Origin: Mobilicoccus massiliensis
GTDB lineage: Bacteria; Actinomycetota; Actinomycetes; Actinomycetales; Dermatophilaceae
NCBI RefSeq assembly: GCF_000826525.2
Contig: NZ_LN651331.1
Span: 555,808 to 619,807 of the forward strand
DNA length: 64,000 nucleotides
Direction of reading: 5' to 3'
A program made the position numbers and the translations under genes. The notes beneath the pieces were generated by a model. It was not told the DNA's origin. It did no database searches and worked only from the letters and a program-made list of their open reading frames with translations. This document shows positions 29,424 to 39,064 of this stretch, in pieces. Numbering within the stretch: the stretch's first letter is position 1; each line of letters starts with the position of its first letter.

Positions 29424-30380
29424 ATGAACTGGTCTGCGGTCGGTCGCGTGCTGGTCTGGCTGCTCGTCGGATGCGGTGTGCTGCTCGCGCCGCTGCCGTA
29501 CGTCGATGCCGGTGGCCCGCTACCGACCGTGCAGGCGGTGCTTCCGGTCGTCGGACTGTTCGGACTCGCGGTGGCCGCCCTCGCGCTGCTCGTTCGCGCG
29601 AGGCTCGCGGCCGCGCTCGCCGTGGTGGCCGCCCTCGCGCTGCTCGCCCCGGCGCTGCCGCTGGCACCCCGCCCGGACACCCCGGCGGCGGGAGGTGACC
29701 TGCGGGTCGTCACCCTCAACACCGAGTTCGGTCAGGCCGATCCGACCGGCGTCGTCAAGGCCGTCCACACCCGCGATGCCGACGTACTCGTGCTGCTGGA
29801 GGCGACCCCCGCGCACTGGGCGGCGTTGAAGGCCCACGGACTGCGCAGCCTGCTGCCCCACGCCACCGGGACGGTCCACGGGAGCGCCGCCGGGACCGTC
29901 GTCGCGACGCGAGAACCCGTCACCTGCCCCGACCCCGCCACCGCGTGTGGCCGGGTCGTCACCGCGACACGGGCGGCGGACGAACCGTTCTCGCAGGTGG
30001 ACGTGCGCCTGCCCGACGGCACAGTCGTGCGGGGAGCCCACCCGTTCCCGCCCGTCGGCCAGGGCGAGAGATCCTGGCGACTCTCCCTCGGCCGGCTCGA
30101 CCGATGGATCCACCAGGTTCATGCCGGGGAGCGGATCGTCGTCACCGGCGACTTCAACGCCGGGCCCGTGCACCCCGCCTTCCGCCGAATCGCGGACGGG
30201 CTCGTGCAGGCGCCCCGAGCGTGGCCCTGGCAGCCGACATGGCCGCAGGAATCCGGGGTTCCCCCGTTCGTCCAGATCGACCACGTGCTCGCCCGCGGGT
30301 TCGCCGTCGCCGAGGAGGGGACGTTCCTCGTGCCCGGCACCGATCACGCGGGGGTGAGCGCCACCCTGCGCCCCCGGTGA
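29424..30380 (+). CDS. Membrane-anchored endonuclease/exonuclease/phosphatase family protein
   Basis: 318 residues. Three hydrophobic helices occupy residues ~8-85 (VLVWLLVGCGVLLAPLPYV first), after which the EEP domain begins with LRVVTLNTEFGQ. VLVLLEATPAHW carries the catalytic Glu, VVTGDFNAGPVHPAFR the Asp/Asn pair, and PGTDHAGVSATL the final Asp-His. This layout is common in actinobacteria and is probably a surface-exposed phosphodiesterase of unknown substrate. The ATG at 29424 has AAGGGGG five bases upstream. Confidence 0.88.
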   Translation: MNWSAVGRVLVWLLVGCGVLLAPLPYVDAGGPLPTVQAVLPVVGLFGLAVAALALLVRARLAAALAVVAALALLAPALPLAPRPDTPAAGGDLRVVTLNTEFGQADPTGVVKAVHTRDADVLVLLEATPAHWAALKAHGLRSLLPHATGTVHGSAAGTVVATREPVTCPDPATACGRVVTATRAADEPFSQVDVRLPDGTVVRGAHPFPPVGQGERSWRLSLGRLDRWIHQVHAGERIVVTGDFNAGPVHPAFRRIADGLVQAPRAWPWQPTWPQESGVPPFVQIDHVLARGFAVAEEGTFLVPGTDHAGVSATLRPR

Positions 30381-30404
30381 GAGGCGGGGTGCCGCGCGGA
30401 CACC

Positions 30405-30875
30405 TCAGTCGCCGATGAGCTCGGCGAGGGTGGAGTGAAAGCCCGAGAAGTCGCGTCGCTCACCGGGATCCGTCGTGAGGGTCCAGGCGATCGTGCCGTC
30501 GGGCAGGACGAGGAAGGTTCCGCGGGTGGCGAATCCGCCCTGCTCCTCGAACACGCCGTAGGAGCGGGCGACCTCGCCGTGCGGCCAGAAGTCGGAGAGC
30601 AGCGGGAAGAAGAACGCCTCCCGGTCGTCGTAGGCGCGCAGGGCGAACATCGGGTCGCAGCTGATCGCGACCGTCGTGACGTGCTCGCTCTGGAACTTGG
30701 CGAGGTCGTCGCGGATCTCCTGCAGTTCCCCGGTGCAGATGCCCGAGAACGCGAACGGGTAGAACACGAGTAGGGCGGCCCGCTCGGCCGTGAGCTCCTC
30801 GAGGGTCACGACCTTGCCGAACTGGTTCGACAGGGAGAAGGCGGGGGCGTCGTCGCCGACCGTGAGAGGCGTCAT
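30405..30875 (-). CDS. Peroxiredoxin, AhpE type
   Basis: 156 residues. The peroxidatic Cys47 lies in YPFAFSGICTGELQEIRD, the AhpE-type variant of PxxxT/SxxC. A second conserved cysteine follows at 73 (AISCDP). It reduces hydrogen peroxide and organic peroxides in the cytoplasm, with mycothiol or mycoredoxin as the usual actinobacterial reductant. The ATG at 30875 follows CACACT by six bases, a weak leaderless-type arrangement. The neighbouring DUF3052 and aceE genes have the same order in mycobacteria. Confidence 0.92.
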   Translation of the reverse strand: MTPLTVGDDAPAFSLSNQFGKVVTLEELTAERAALLVFYPFAFSGICTGELQEIRDDLAKFQSEHVTTVAISCDPMFALRAYDDREAFFFPLLSDFWPHGEVARSYGVFEEQGGFATRGTFLVLPDGTIAWTLTTDPGERRDFSGFHSTLAELIGD

Positions 30876-30924
30876 GCGCCCAGTGTGCCAGCGCGCGAGC
30901 CCGATTCGAGGCAGCTCGAACCGG

Positions 30925-31341
30925 TCAGCGACGCGCGGTCTTGGGTGCGACGAGCCGCGTGGCCGACCACTCGGGAGTGAGGTTGACGCTCGCGGAGGCG
31001 TGCAGCCCGGCGGTGTCGGCGGCCTCCGCCACGTCGCTGGGGTCGACCTCGCCGTTGCGCCCCACCTTGGGCGTGAGCAGCACGATGAAGCCGTGGTCCT
31101 CGAGGGTGACGAGGGCGTCGACGAGGGCGTCGGTGAGGTCACCGTCGTTGTCGCGCCACCAGAGGAGAACGGCGTCGACCACGTCCTCGTAGTCCTCGTC
31201 CTCGAGCTGGCCGTCGATGACGCCCTCGATCTGCGTGCGGAGCTCGTCGTCGACGTCGTCGTCGTACCCGAGCTCGAGAACTACCTGGTCTTCGGTGAAA
31301 CCCAGCTTGGAAACCGGTCCCGCCGTGGACGTGCCAACCAC
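30925..31341 (-). CDS. DUF3052 family protein
   Basis: 138 residues. The start VGTSTAGPVSKLGFTEDQVV, then LELGYDDDVDDELRTQIEG and VLLWWRDNDGDLTDALVDAL, are the conserved DUF3052 blocks, and the C-terminal FIVLLTPKVGRNGEVDPSDV is equally typical. An alpha/beta protein of unknown function, restricted to actinobacteria and found next to AhpE and AceE. The start is GTG at 31341 with AGAGG about nine bases upstream. Confidence 0.9.
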   Translation of the reverse strand: MVGTSTAGPVSKLGFTEDQVVLELGYDDDVDDELRTQIEGVIDGQLEDEDYEDVVDAVLLWWRDNDGDLTDALVDALVTLEDHGFIVLLTPKVGRNGEVDPSDVAEAADTAGLHASASVNLTPEWSATRLVAPKTARR

Positions 31342-31505
31342 GCGTGTCTACCTCTCTGGAGTGGGCGGCATGGCCGTCCCGATGTACCGTTTCGACTCTA
31401 GTGCAGCGGCTCACGTGCGATCTTGCAAGCACGTGGGCGTATCCGACGCGGTGATCAACCGGCTCGCAGGGCCCTCGCACCCCTCCCGACAGGACTGAAA
31501 GACAC

Positions 31506-32369
31506 ATGGGTCGACGCACCACACGCACCCCGTCGGTGCGTGTCGAGCTCACCGACTCCGGCCCCCGACTGCACCGGCGACCCGACACCGTGGCCGTCGA
31601 GGAGCCGCTGGAGATCCGCGTCGATGGCGAGTCGCTCTCGACGACGATGCGCACGCCCGGCGACGACTTCGACCTCGCGCTGGGCTGGTTGCTCGGCGAG
31701 CGCGCGATCTCCGACGCCGAGGCGGTCGCGGCCATGCGCCACTGCACCGACCTCGACGAATCCGGCCGCCCGACGTTCAACGTCGTCGAGGTGAGCCTGG
31801 CCCCCGGCGCGCGACTCGCGCCGGGCGTCTCGGCGCGTCGCTCGTACACCTCCAGCGCCTGCGGCATCTGCGGCACCGAGAGCATCGAGGCCGTGATGCA
31901 CGGCGACGTGCCCGATCTCCACGCCGACGACTCGTCGGTCGCTCCCGAGGTACTCGCCGGCCTCGTCGAGACGATGCGCGAACACCAGGCGAGCTTCGAC
32001 CGCACGGGCGGGGTGCACGCGGCGGCCCTCTTCACCGCCGACGGCGAGTTGCTCTGCCTGCGCGAGGACATCGGTCGCCACAACGCCGTCGACAAGGTCG
32101 TGGGCTGGGCCGCGCGCGAAGTCGGCCGGATCGGTCGCGCCCCCGCCGATCGCACCGGGCTGCCACACGTGCTGCTCGTCAGCGGGCGCGCCGGGTTCGA
32201 ACTCGTGCAGAAGTGCGTCGTCGCGGGCATCCCGGTCATGGCCGCGGTCTCGGCGCCCTCGAGCCTGGCCGTCGACCTGGCCGAGCGCGCCAGCCTCACC
32301 CTCGTGGGATTCCTCCGCCCTCCGACTTTCACGGTATATTCCGGTCAATACCGTCTCGGCCTCGGTTGA
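31506..32369 (+). CDS. fdhD: Formate dehydrogenase accessory sulfurtransferase FdhD
   Basis: 287 residues. FdhD moves sulfur from a cysteine desulfurase to the Mo-bis-MGD cofactor, which formate dehydrogenases need for activity. The motif SSACGICGTES contains the two functional cysteines (Cys119, Cys122). EDIGRHNAVDKVVG and LLVSGRAGFELVQKC are the other signature regions. No formate dehydrogenase genes are in the window, so its target is elsewhere. ATG at 31506. The last ~13 codons contain an inverted repeat that may belong to the aceE promoter. Confidence 0.95.
   Translation: MGRRTTRTPSVRVELTDSGPRLHRRPDTVAVEEPLEIRVDGESLSTTMRTPGDDFDLALGWLLGERAISDAEAVAAMRHCTDLDESGRPTFNVVEVSLAPGARLAPGVSARRSYTSSACGICGTESIEAVMHGDVPDLHADDSSVAPEVLAGLVETMREHQASFDRTGGVHAAALFTADGELLCLREDIGRHNAVDKVVGWAAREVGRIGRAPADRTGLPHVLLVSGRAGFELVQKCVVAGIPVMAAVSAPSSLAVDLAERASLTLVGFLRPPTFTVYSGQYRLGLG
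32331..32354. promoter_or_regulatory. Inverted repeat upstream of aceE, inside the end of fdhD
   Basis: ACGGTAT, ten bases, ATACCGT: a perfect 7-bp inverted repeat in a patch that is unusually AT-rich for this genome (ACGGTATATTCCGGTC then AATACCGT). It is 145 bases upstream of the aceE start and may be an operator. Confidence 0.35.
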
Positions 32370-32498
32370 CGCGCGCTGCCCATCCGATCGGAGTGCTCGC
32401 CCCCTCCAGGGGGCATGCCGCAGTGCGACAACTATTGTGACTGTGACGAAGGTCGCTCGTCGGCGACCGCTGGCTTCACCGGCAGAAAGGACACCCAC

Positions 32499-35267
32499 GT
32501 GCGCCCGGTTGATGCAGGCCCGATCATCAACGGCCTTCCGAGCAACTTCCCCGACATCGATCCCGAGGAGACGCAGGAGTGGCGTGACGCCCTCGACCAG
32601 CTCATCGCGGCCTACGGCCAGGAGCGGGCTCGCTACATCATGCTCAGCCTCCTCGAGCATTCGCGGGTGCGGCAGGTCGGTGTCCCTTCGCTGACCACGA
32701 CCGACTACGTCAACACCATCCCGTTCGAGGCCGAGCCGTGGTTCCCCGGCGACGAGGACATGGAACGCTCCTTCCGCCGCCTCATCCGCTGGAACGCCGC
32801 GGTGCTCGTGCACCGGGCCCAGCGTCCCGGCATCGGCGTGGGCGGCCACATCTCGACGTACGCCTCCGCGGCGACGCTGTACGAGGTCGGCTTCAACCAC
32901 TTCTTCCGCGGGCAGGACGCCCCCGGTGGTGGCGACCAGGTGTTCTTCCAGGGTCACGCCTCCCCCGGCATGTACGCTCGCGCGTTCCTCGAGGGCCGCA
33001 TCCCCGAGGCGCAGATGGACGGGTTCCGACAGGAGCACAGCCACCTCGTCGACGGCAAACCGCTCGCGCTGCCGAGCTACCCGCACCCGCGGCTCATGCC
33101 CGACTTCTGGCAGTTCCCGACGGTGTCGATGGGTCTGGGCCCGATCAACGCGATCTATCAGGCGCAGTTCAACAAGTACCTCACCAACCGCGGGCTCAAG
33201 GACACCTCCGACCAGCATGTGTGGGCGTTCCTCGGCGACGGCGAGATGGACGAGATCGAGAGCCGCGGCGCCCTGCAGTGGGCGGCGATGGAGGAGCTCG
33301 ACAACCTCACGTTCGTCATCAACTGCAACCTGCAGCGTCTCGACGGCCCGGTCCGCGGCAACGGCAAGATCATCCAGGAGCTCGAGGCGTTCTTCCGCGG
33401 CGCCGGCTGGAACGTCATCAAGGTCATCTGGGGCAGCGGCTGGGACGAGCTGCTCGCCGCCGACAACCAGGGCGCACTGCGGCACGTCATGAACAGCACG
33501 CCCGACGGCGACTACCAGACGTTCCGCGCCAACGACGGCAAGTACGTGCGCGACTTCTTCTTCGGCCGCGACCCGCGCACCCGCAAGCTCGTCGAGAACT
33601 GGAGCGACGACGACATCTGGTGGAAGCTGCGCCGCGGTGGCCACGACTACCGCAAGGTGTACGCCGCCTACGACCGCGCGGTGCGCCACACGGGCCAGCC
33701 GACCGTCATCCTCGCCAAGACGATCAAGGGCTTCACGCTGGGCTCCTCGTTCGCCGGCCGCAACGCGACGCACCAGATGAAGAAGCTCGCGCTCGACGAC
33801 CTCAAGGCGCTGCGCGACACCCTGCACATCCCGCTCACCGACGAGCAGCTCGAGGCCGACCCCTACCAGCCGCCGTTCTACAACCCCGGGCCCGGCGACG
33901 AGCGCATCCAGTACATGCTCGAGCGGCGCGAGAAGCTCGGCGGCTTCGTACCGGAGCGTCGGCACGGTCAGCAGCACATCCACCTGCCCGACTCCTCGGC
34001 CTACAACTCGGTCAAGAAGGGCTCGGGCAAGCAGCAGGTCGCCACGACGATGGCGTTCGTGCGTCTGCTCAAGGACCTCATGCGCGACAAGGAGTTCGGC
34101 AAGCGCGTCGTGCCGATCATCCCCGACGAGGCCCGCACGTTCGGCATGGACTCGTTCTTCCCGACGGCCAAGATCTACAACCCGCACGGGCAGAACTACA
34201 CCGCCGTCGACGCCGAGCTGATGCTCGCGTACAAGGAGTCGACCCAGGGCCAGATGCTGCACCTCGGCATCAACGAGGCCGGCTCGGTCGCGGCGTTCAC
34301 CGCCGTCGGCACGAGCTACTCCACGCACGACGAGCCGATGCTGCCGGTGTACGTCTTCTACTCGATGTTCGGGTTCCAGCGCACCGGTGACGCGATCTGG
34401 GCGGCTGCCGACCAGATGGCCCGCGGGTTCCTCATCGGCGCCACCGCCGGACGCACCACCCTGACCGGTGAGGGCCTGCAGCACATGGACGGCCACTCCC
34501 CGATCCTCGCGGCCACCAACCCGGCCGTCGTGCACTACGACCCGGCGTTCGCGTTCGAGATCGCCCACATCATGGAGTCGGGCCTGGAGCGCATGTACGG
34601 CGACGACCCCGAGGACGTCATCTTCTACCTCACGGTCTACAACGAGCCGATGCAGCAGCCGGCCGAGCCCGATGAGGTCGACGTCGAGGGCATCCTTCGG
34701 GGCATGTACCTGTTCCGCGCCGGTGACGGCGAGGGCCTGGACAACCCCGACTCGGCTCCCCACGCGCAGCTCCTCGCCTCGGGCGTGGGCGTGCCGTGGG
34801 CCCTCGAGGCGCAGAAGCTCCTCAAGGAGGACTGGGGCGTGATCGCCGACGTCTGGAGCGTCACGAGCTGGGGCGAGCTGCGTCGCGAGGCCCGGGCCTG
34901 CGACGAGCAGCGGTTCCTCCACCCCGAGAGTGACGAGCGCGTGCCCTACGTCACCCGCTGCCTGCAGGATCGGCCCGGTCCGGTCGTCGCCACCAGCGAC
35001 TACGCCAGCGAGCTGCAGGACTTCATCGCCCCGTGGGTGCCCGGTGACTTCTCGGCACTCGGCGCCGACGGCTTCGGGTTCTCCGACACCCGCCAGGCCG
35101 CCCGCCGGTTCTTCCACATCGACGGCCCGTCGATGGTCGTGCGCACGCTGCAGATGCTCGCCGAGCGTGGCGAGGTCGAGGACTCGGTGCCGCACGCCGC
35201 GGCCACCAAGTACAAGCTGCTCGACGTCACCGCCGGAGCCTCCGGCAACGCGGGCGGGGAGTCCTGA
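32499..35267 (+). CDS. aceE: Pyruvate dehydrogenase E1 component, homodimeric type
   Basis: 922 residues, the size of the homodimeric E1. It decarboxylates pyruvate with thiamin diphosphate and passes the acetyl group to the E2 lipoyl domain. The thiamin diphosphate motif is [14 protein letters not shown] with its partner [23 protein letters not shown]-type [16 protein letters not shown] in the pyrimidine-binding half is also present. The GTG at 32499 has AGAAAGGA seven bases upstream and starts just ahead of the family core [17 protein letters not shown]. An ATG at 32415 would add 28 unconserved residues. Followed by a strong terminator; fasR and the fab genes lie further downstream, as in mycobacteria. 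Confidence 0.96.
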   Translation: MRPVDAGPIINGLPSNFPDIDPEETQEWRDALDQLIAAYGQERARYIMLSLLEHSRVRQVGVPSLTTTDYVNTIPFEAEPWFPGDEDMERSFRRLIRWNAAVLVHRAQRPGIGVGGHISTYASAATLYEVGFNHFFRGQDAPGGGDQVFFQGHASPGMYARAFLEGRIPEAQMDGFRQEHSHLVDGKPLALPSYPHPRLMPDFWQFPTVSMGLGPINAIYQAQFNKYLTNRGLKDTSDQHVWAFLGDGEMDEIESRGALQWAAMEELDNLTFVINCNLQRLDGPVRGNGKIIQELEAFFRGAGWNVIKVIWGSGWDELLAADNQGALRHVMNSTPDGDYQTFRANDGKYVRDFFFGRDPRTRKLVENWSDDDIWWKLRRGGHDYRKVYAAYDRAVRHTGQPTVILAKTIKGFTLGSSFAGRNATHQMKKLALDDLKALRDTLHIPLTDEQLEADPYQPPFYNPGPGDERIQYMLERREKLGGFVPERRHGQQHIHLPDSSAYNSVKKGSGKQQVATTMAFVRLLKDLMRDKEFGKRVVPIIPDEARTFGMDSFFPTAKIYNPHGQNYTAVDAELMLAYKESTQGQMLHLGINEAGSVAAFTAVGTSYSTHDEPMLPVYVFYSMFGFQRTGDAIWAAADQMARGFLIGATAGRTTLTGEGLQHMDGHSPILAATNPAVVHYDPAFAFEIAHIMESGLERMYGDDPEDVIFYLTVYNEPMQQPAEPDEVDVEGILRGMYLFRAGDGEGLDNPDSAPHAQLLASGVGVPWALEAQKLLKEDWGVIADVWSVTSWGELRREARACDEQRFLHPESDERVPYVTRCLQDRPGPVVATSDYASELQDFIAPWVPGDFSALGADGFGFSDTRQAARRFFHIDGPSMVVRTLQMLAERGEVEDSVPHAAATKYKLLDVTAGASGNAGGES

Positions 35268-35295
35268 GCCACGGACTGCTCACCCGGCACGACGA

Positions 35296-35333
35296 AGGCG
35301 GGGCCTCCACCGATCTCGGTGGGGGCCCCGCCT
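35296..35333. terminator. Bidirectional hairpin terminator between aceE and the GDPD gene
   Basis: AGGCGGGGCCTCCACCGA (35296-35313) pairs with 35316-35333 with a single mismatch across a two-base loop. It sits between convergent genes. Confidence 0.8.
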
Positions 35334-35369
35334 CGTGTGCGGTGCTCGCGTCGCGTGGGAGTCAGGGCG

Positions 35370-36569
35370 TCACTTGGACGACCAGAAGTCGTTGCGCGCG
35401 GCGACGCCGGTGTCGGGGTTGTCGGTGAACAGCCCGTCGAGGCCGGTGCGCAGGTAGACGACCTGCTCCTCGATCGCCTTGCCGTGGGCGTTGGGGTCGG
35501 TGCCGTTCCAGAAGTCCTTGGCCATGAACTGGTTCTCGTTGCGGAACGTCCAGGGGATGACCTTGAGGCCGACGCGGTGGGCGTCGGCGACGAGGGTCGT
35601 GGGTGCGCCGAGGGTGCCGTCGGCCTTCTTGGGGATGACGAAGAACTTCTCCGGGCCGATGCCGTCGGCGAAGCGGGAGATCTCCGCAAGTCCCTTGGGC
35701 GTCATCCAGTCGCGGTACTTGCGGGTGTCGCCCTTGGAGATCAGGTCGTACGGGCCGTCGTACTTGCCGTCGCCGGTCCAGGCGAGGAACGTCGACCTGC
35801 CGCGGTAGCCCATCGTGCGCACCGACTTGAGGTTGGTGATCTCGAAGGACTGCAGCCAGATATGGGCGCGCTTGGAGTTCAGGCGGTGCTTGCGCACGAG
35901 CTCGACGAACGGCTTCTCGGGGTTGAGGCCCTTGTCGTGGAAGTACGTCGAGTGCTTGATCTCGGGGATGACGCCGATCGCGCGGCCGTACTTCTTCGAC
36001 AGCCGTTCGCGCAGCTCGAGGACCTCCTCGAAGGTGGGCACCTCGTCGCGACCGTCGTAGACGGTGTTGTGCTGACGCACCTTGGGCAGACGTTCCTTGG
36101 CCCGCAACGTCTTGAGCTCGGCGAGGGTGAAGTCCTCGGTGAACCAGCCCGTGACGTCGGTGCCGTCGACGTTCTTCGTCGTCTTGCGCGACGCGAACTC
36201 GGGGTGAGCGGCGACGTCGGTGGTGCCGGAGATCTCGGGTTCGTGCCGGTCGACGAGGACGCCGTCCTTCGTCATGACCAGGTCGGGCTCGATGTAGTCG
36301 GCACCCATCGCGACGGCGAGCTCGTACGCGGAGACGGTGTGTTCGGGGCGGTAACCCGACGCGCCGCGGTGCGCGACGACCAGCGGGCTCGGCATCGAGG
36401 AACGATGGGTCATCCGGTCATGATGCCTCCGGTCGTGGCCCCGGTCGTGACCCCGGGAATGTCCGCGGTCGCGGTCGGCGGTAGCGGCCTGGGACGACGT
36501 GGCGGCGGCAGGCGTGGCGAGGAGCGCGATGGCCGTCGAGGCGGCCACGAGGGTGAGGAGTCGGGTCAT
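35370..36569 (-). CDS. Secreted glycerophosphodiester phosphodiesterase
   Basis: 399 residues. A signal peptide at 1-~23 (LLTLVAASTAIALLATPAAA) is followed by a His/Arg/Asp-rich stretch (residues 33-55). The GDPD TIM barrel starts at LVVAHRGASGYRPEHT with catalytic His67-Arg68; YIEPDLVMTKDGVLVDRHE supplies Glu94, Asp96 and His109, the metal and acid/base residues. It hydrolyses glycerophosphodiesters to glycerol 3-phosphate and an alcohol outside the cell. The ATG at 36569 gives the signal peptide directly, so longer frames are rejected. The His-rich segment before the domain is unusual and might bind metal. Confidence 0.93.
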   Translation of the reverse strand: MTRLLTLVAASTAIALLATPAAATSSQAATADRDRGHSRGHDRGHDRRHHDRMTHRSSMPSPLVVAHRGASGYRPEHTVSAYELAVAMGADYIEPDLVMTKDGVLVDRHEPEISGTTDVAAHPEFASRKTTKNVDGTDVTGWFTEDFTLAELKTLRAKERLPKVRQHNTVYDGRDEVPTFEEVLELRERLSKKYGRAIGVIPEIKHSTYFHDKGLNPEKPFVELVRKHRLNSKRAHIWLQSFEITNLKSVRTMGYRGRSTFLAWTGDGKYDGPYDLISKGDTRKYRDWMTPKGLAEISRFADGIGPEKFFVIPKKADGTLGAPTTLVADAHRVGLKVIPWTFRNENQFMAKDFWNGTDPNAHGKAIEEQVVYLRTGLDGLFTDNPDTGVAARNDFWSSK

Positions 36570-36774
36570 GGGCGCGATCCCACACCCGCACAGGGACTTT
36601 CGGGCGTCGAGTGGGCGGCGCTCCGGTGGCGCGTCGGAGAACGGCCGGTGCGACCCACTTCTCACGGCCCGACGCGCCCGGTACGGTCAGCACCGCATCC
36701 CGCGGCCCCTGACCCGCCGGCCTCACCTGCGCCTGTCTGCGCACCTGCACGGATTCTCCGCGGTGAGGGCGGGT

Positions 36775-36780
36775 TAATGT
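36775..36780 (+). promoter_or_regulatory. Probable -10 box of leaderless fasR transcript (TAATGT)
   Basis: TAATGT, seven bases, then the ATG at 36788. A GTG at 36779 overlaps the box itself and is therefore unlikely as a start. Confidence 0.45.
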
Positions 36781-36787
36781 GGCGCTC

Positions 36788-38011
36788 ATGGCCGAGTCGA
36801 TGGGCGAGACGGCGGGCGAGAGACCGGGCGAGACGAGGTGCAGCGAGGAGACCATCGTCCGGCTCGAACGCTCGATCGGGGCGCTGACCACCGCGGCCAA
36901 CCGCCATCTCGAGGCGAGCCTGCCCTGGTATCGCGCTCTACCGGCGCAGGAGAGGTCGTGGATCTCCGACGTCGCCCACACCGGCATCACCTCCTTCGCC
37001 CGCTGGTGCCGGGGCAGCGACGAACCGGCGCGGCTGCAGTCGGTGGTCTTCGGCGCCGCGCCGACCGAGCTCACGCGATCGATCTCCCTGTCGCAGACCC
37101 TCGACCTCATGCGCGGTGTGCTCGAGGTCGTCGAGTCGCGCGTCGGGCAGATCGCCACTCCGGGTGACGAGCCCGCGTTCACCGAGACCGTGCTGCTCTT
37201 CTCACGCGAGGTCGCGTTCGCCGCGGCCCACGTCTACGCGCGGGCCTACGAGCGTCGGGGTGCCTGGGACGCCCGGCTCGAATCCCTCGTCGTCGACGCC
37301 CTCGTGCGCGGTGACGCCGACGAGGACGTCGCCCTGCGCGCCAATGCCCTGGGCTGGGCCGACACCGCACCCGTCCTCGTCGCCGTGGGCCGCTCCCCCG
37401 GCCGCGCGGACGTCGAGATGGACGCCCTCCGCCAGGCGGCGGCCCGACGACGGCTCGCCTGCCTCCTCGCGGTGCAGGGGCGCACGCTCATCGCGGTCGT
37501 GGGCGGGCCGGAGGCACGGGCCTCGGTGGGTGCGCTCGCGGAGTACTTCGGTGAGGGCCCCGTCGTCGTCGGTCCCGTCGTCCCCCGCCTCTTCGCGGCC
37601 GGACGCTCGGCACGCGCCGCGCTGTCCGGGCTCCTGGCGGCCCCGGCCTGGCCGGGCGCACCGCGCATCGTCGACGCCGACGACCTGCTGCCCGAGCGCG
37701 TGCTGCTCGGAGAACGCCCCGCCCGCGCGCAGCTGGTCGAACGCACCTTCACCCCCCTGCAGGCCGCCGGCGGCGGGCTGCTGGAGACCGTCGAGGCCTA
37801 TCTCGCCTCGGGGCGCGTGCTCGAAGCCGCCGCTCGCAGCCTCTTCGTCCACGCCAACACGGTGCGCTACCGCCTCGGGCGCGTCGCCGAGCTCGTCGGC
37901 CTCGACCCCATGACACCGCGGGAGGCGCACACCCTCGCGACCGGTATCGCGCTCGGTCGCCTGGCCGCCTCCGAGCCGCGGTTCCGCCGTTCCCTCCACC
38001 TCGAACGCTGA
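36788..38011 (+). CDS. fasR: PucR-family transcriptional regulator of fatty acid synthesis (FasR-like)
   Basis: 407 residues. The C-terminal PucR-type helix-turn-helix is clear: LEAAARSLFVHANTVRYRLG, then RVAELVGLDP. The N-terminal ~300 residues contain the GGDEF-like/effector region usual for this family, including DVAHTGITSFARW. Its position directly before fabD is conserved in streptomycetes and mycobacteria, where FasR activates fatty acid synthesis genes in response to long-chain acyl-CoA or related signals. The 99-base gap to fabD contains a pseudo-palindrome that may be its binding site. Probably transcribed from its own leaderless promoter. Confidence 0.9.
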   Translation: MAESMGETAGERPGETRCSEETIVRLERSIGALTTAANRHLEASLPWYRALPAQERSWISDVAHTGITSFARWCRGSDEPARLQSVVFGAAPTELTRSISLSQTLDLMRGVLEVVESRVGQIATPGDEPAFTETVLLFSREVAFAAAHVYARAYERRGAWDARLESLVVDALVRGDADEDVALRANALGWADTAPVLVAVGRSPGRADVEMDALRQAAARRRLACLLAVQGRTLIAVVGGPEARASVGALAEYFGEGPVVVGPVVPRLFAAGRSARAALSGLLAAPAWPGAPRIVDADDLLPERVLLGERPARAQLVERTFTPLQAAGGGLLETVEAYLASGRVLEAAARSLFVHANTVRYRLGRVAELVGLDPMTPREAHTLATGIALGRLAASEPRFRRSLHLER

Positions 38012-38027
38012 CCCGCCCCTGCCGTCG

Positions 38028-38044
38028 TTGTAGGAATCCTCCAA
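38028..38044. promoter_or_regulatory. Candidate FasR operator before fabD
   Basis: TTGTAGGAATCCTCCAA: the halves TTGTAGGA and TCCTCCAA are complementary at seven of eight positions around a central A. It lies 67 bases before the fabD start, in the only gap between fasR and the fab operon. Confidence 0.5.
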
Positions 38045-38110
38045 AAGACCGGCTGGTAATTGTCGTCGTCGGAGGCTGCTCCCGGGTCGAGCGTCCGAGA
38101 GGCTGATCTG

Positions 38111-39064
38111 GTGCTCGTCATCGTCTGCCCTGGACAGGGCGCTCAGGTTCCCGGACTGCTCGCGCCGTGGCTCGAGGTGCCCGGCCTCCGTGAACGGCTG
38201 GAGTCGTACGCCGACGCCGCCGGGGTCGACCTCGTCGCCCACGGGACGACCTCCGACGCCGACACGATCCGCGACACGGCCGTCGCCCAGCCACTCATCG
38301 TCGCGAGCGGGTTGTTGAGCTACTCCGCTCTCCTCGATCCCGAGAGCTCGAGCGACACCGTTCCCGCGCCCCCGGCCGTGGCCGTGGCCGGGCACTCCGT
38401 GGGCGAGTTCACCGCCTCCGCGCTCTGCGGCGCGCTCACCCCCGTCGAGGCCCTCACGCTCGTCGGTGTGCGCGGCCGGGCGATGGCGCAGGCGAGCAAC
38501 GCGCACCCCACCGGCATGAGCGCCGTGCTCGGCGGCGTCCCCGAGGAGGTGCTCGCCGCGATCGAGGAGCACGGGCTCACCCCCGCCAACGTCAACGGCG
38601 CCGGCCAGGTCGTCGCCGCCGGTGATCTGGCCGCGCTCGAGGCGTTCGCCGAGAACCCGCCGGCCCGCGCCCGGGTCAAGTCGTTGGCCGTGGCCGGCGC
38701 CTTCCACACCACGTACATGGCCCCCGCGGTCGAGGCCCTCGACGAGGCGGCACAGTCGGCCACCGTCGCCGACCCCGTCGTCCCCCTCGTCTCCAACCGC
38801 GACGGGGAGCTCGTCACCAGCGGCACCGACCTCGTCGCCCGCCTGGTCGACCAGGTGAGCAACCCGGTGCGCTGGGACCTGTGCATGGAGCGCTTCGCCG
38901 ATCTCGGAGTCACCGGCATCCTCGAGCTCGTCCCTTCGGGCACCCTCGTCGGCCTCGCCAAGCGCGCACTCAAGGACGTCGACCGGTTCGCCCTGACCGG
39001 CCCCGACTCCCTCGACGAGGCCCGCGCGTTCGTCGAGGCCCACCAGACCAGCGAGGAGTCGTGA
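38111..39064 (+). CDS. fabD: Malonyl-CoA:ACP transacylase
   Basis: 317 residues. It loads malonyl groups on acyl carrier protein for type II fatty acid synthesis. The nucleophile is Ser96 in AVAGHSVGEFTA; the catalytic His199 is in VAGAFHTTYMAPA; the oxyanion-loop sequence VCPGQGAQ starts at residue 5. The start is GTG at 38111 with GAGAGG eight bases upstream, giving MLVIVCPGQG. First gene of fabD-fabH-acpP-fabF; its last four bases overlap the fabH start (GTGA). Confidence 0.95.
   Translation: MLVIVCPGQGAQVPGLLAPWLEVPGLRERLESYADAAGVDLVAHGTTSDADTIRDTAVAQPLIVASGLLSYSALLDPESSSDTVPAPPAVAVAGHSVGEFTASALCGALTPVEALTLVGVRGRAMAQASNAHPTGMSAVLGGVPEEVLAAIEEHGLTPANVNGAGQVVAAGDLAALEAFAENPPARARVKSLAVAGAFHTTYMAPAVEALDEAAQSATVADPVVPLVSNRDGELVTSGTDLVARLVDQVSNPVRWDLCMERFADLGVTGILELVPSGTLVGLAKRALKDVDRFALTGPDSLDEARAFVEAHQTSEES

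Noticed and set aside
32415..32498. Cys-rich N-terminal extension of AceE ([13 protein letters not shown])
   Set aside because: It lacks a ribosome site and is not family sequence, whereas the GTG at 32499 has a good site and leads directly into the conserved core; the stretch is probably the promoter region.
31455..35195. Very long open frame (about 1246 codons) on the minus strand opposite fdhD and aceE
   Set aside because: It is antisense to two clearly identified genes, has the arginine/valine/glutamate-rich composition expected from reading GC-rich codons backwards, and shows no protein motif.
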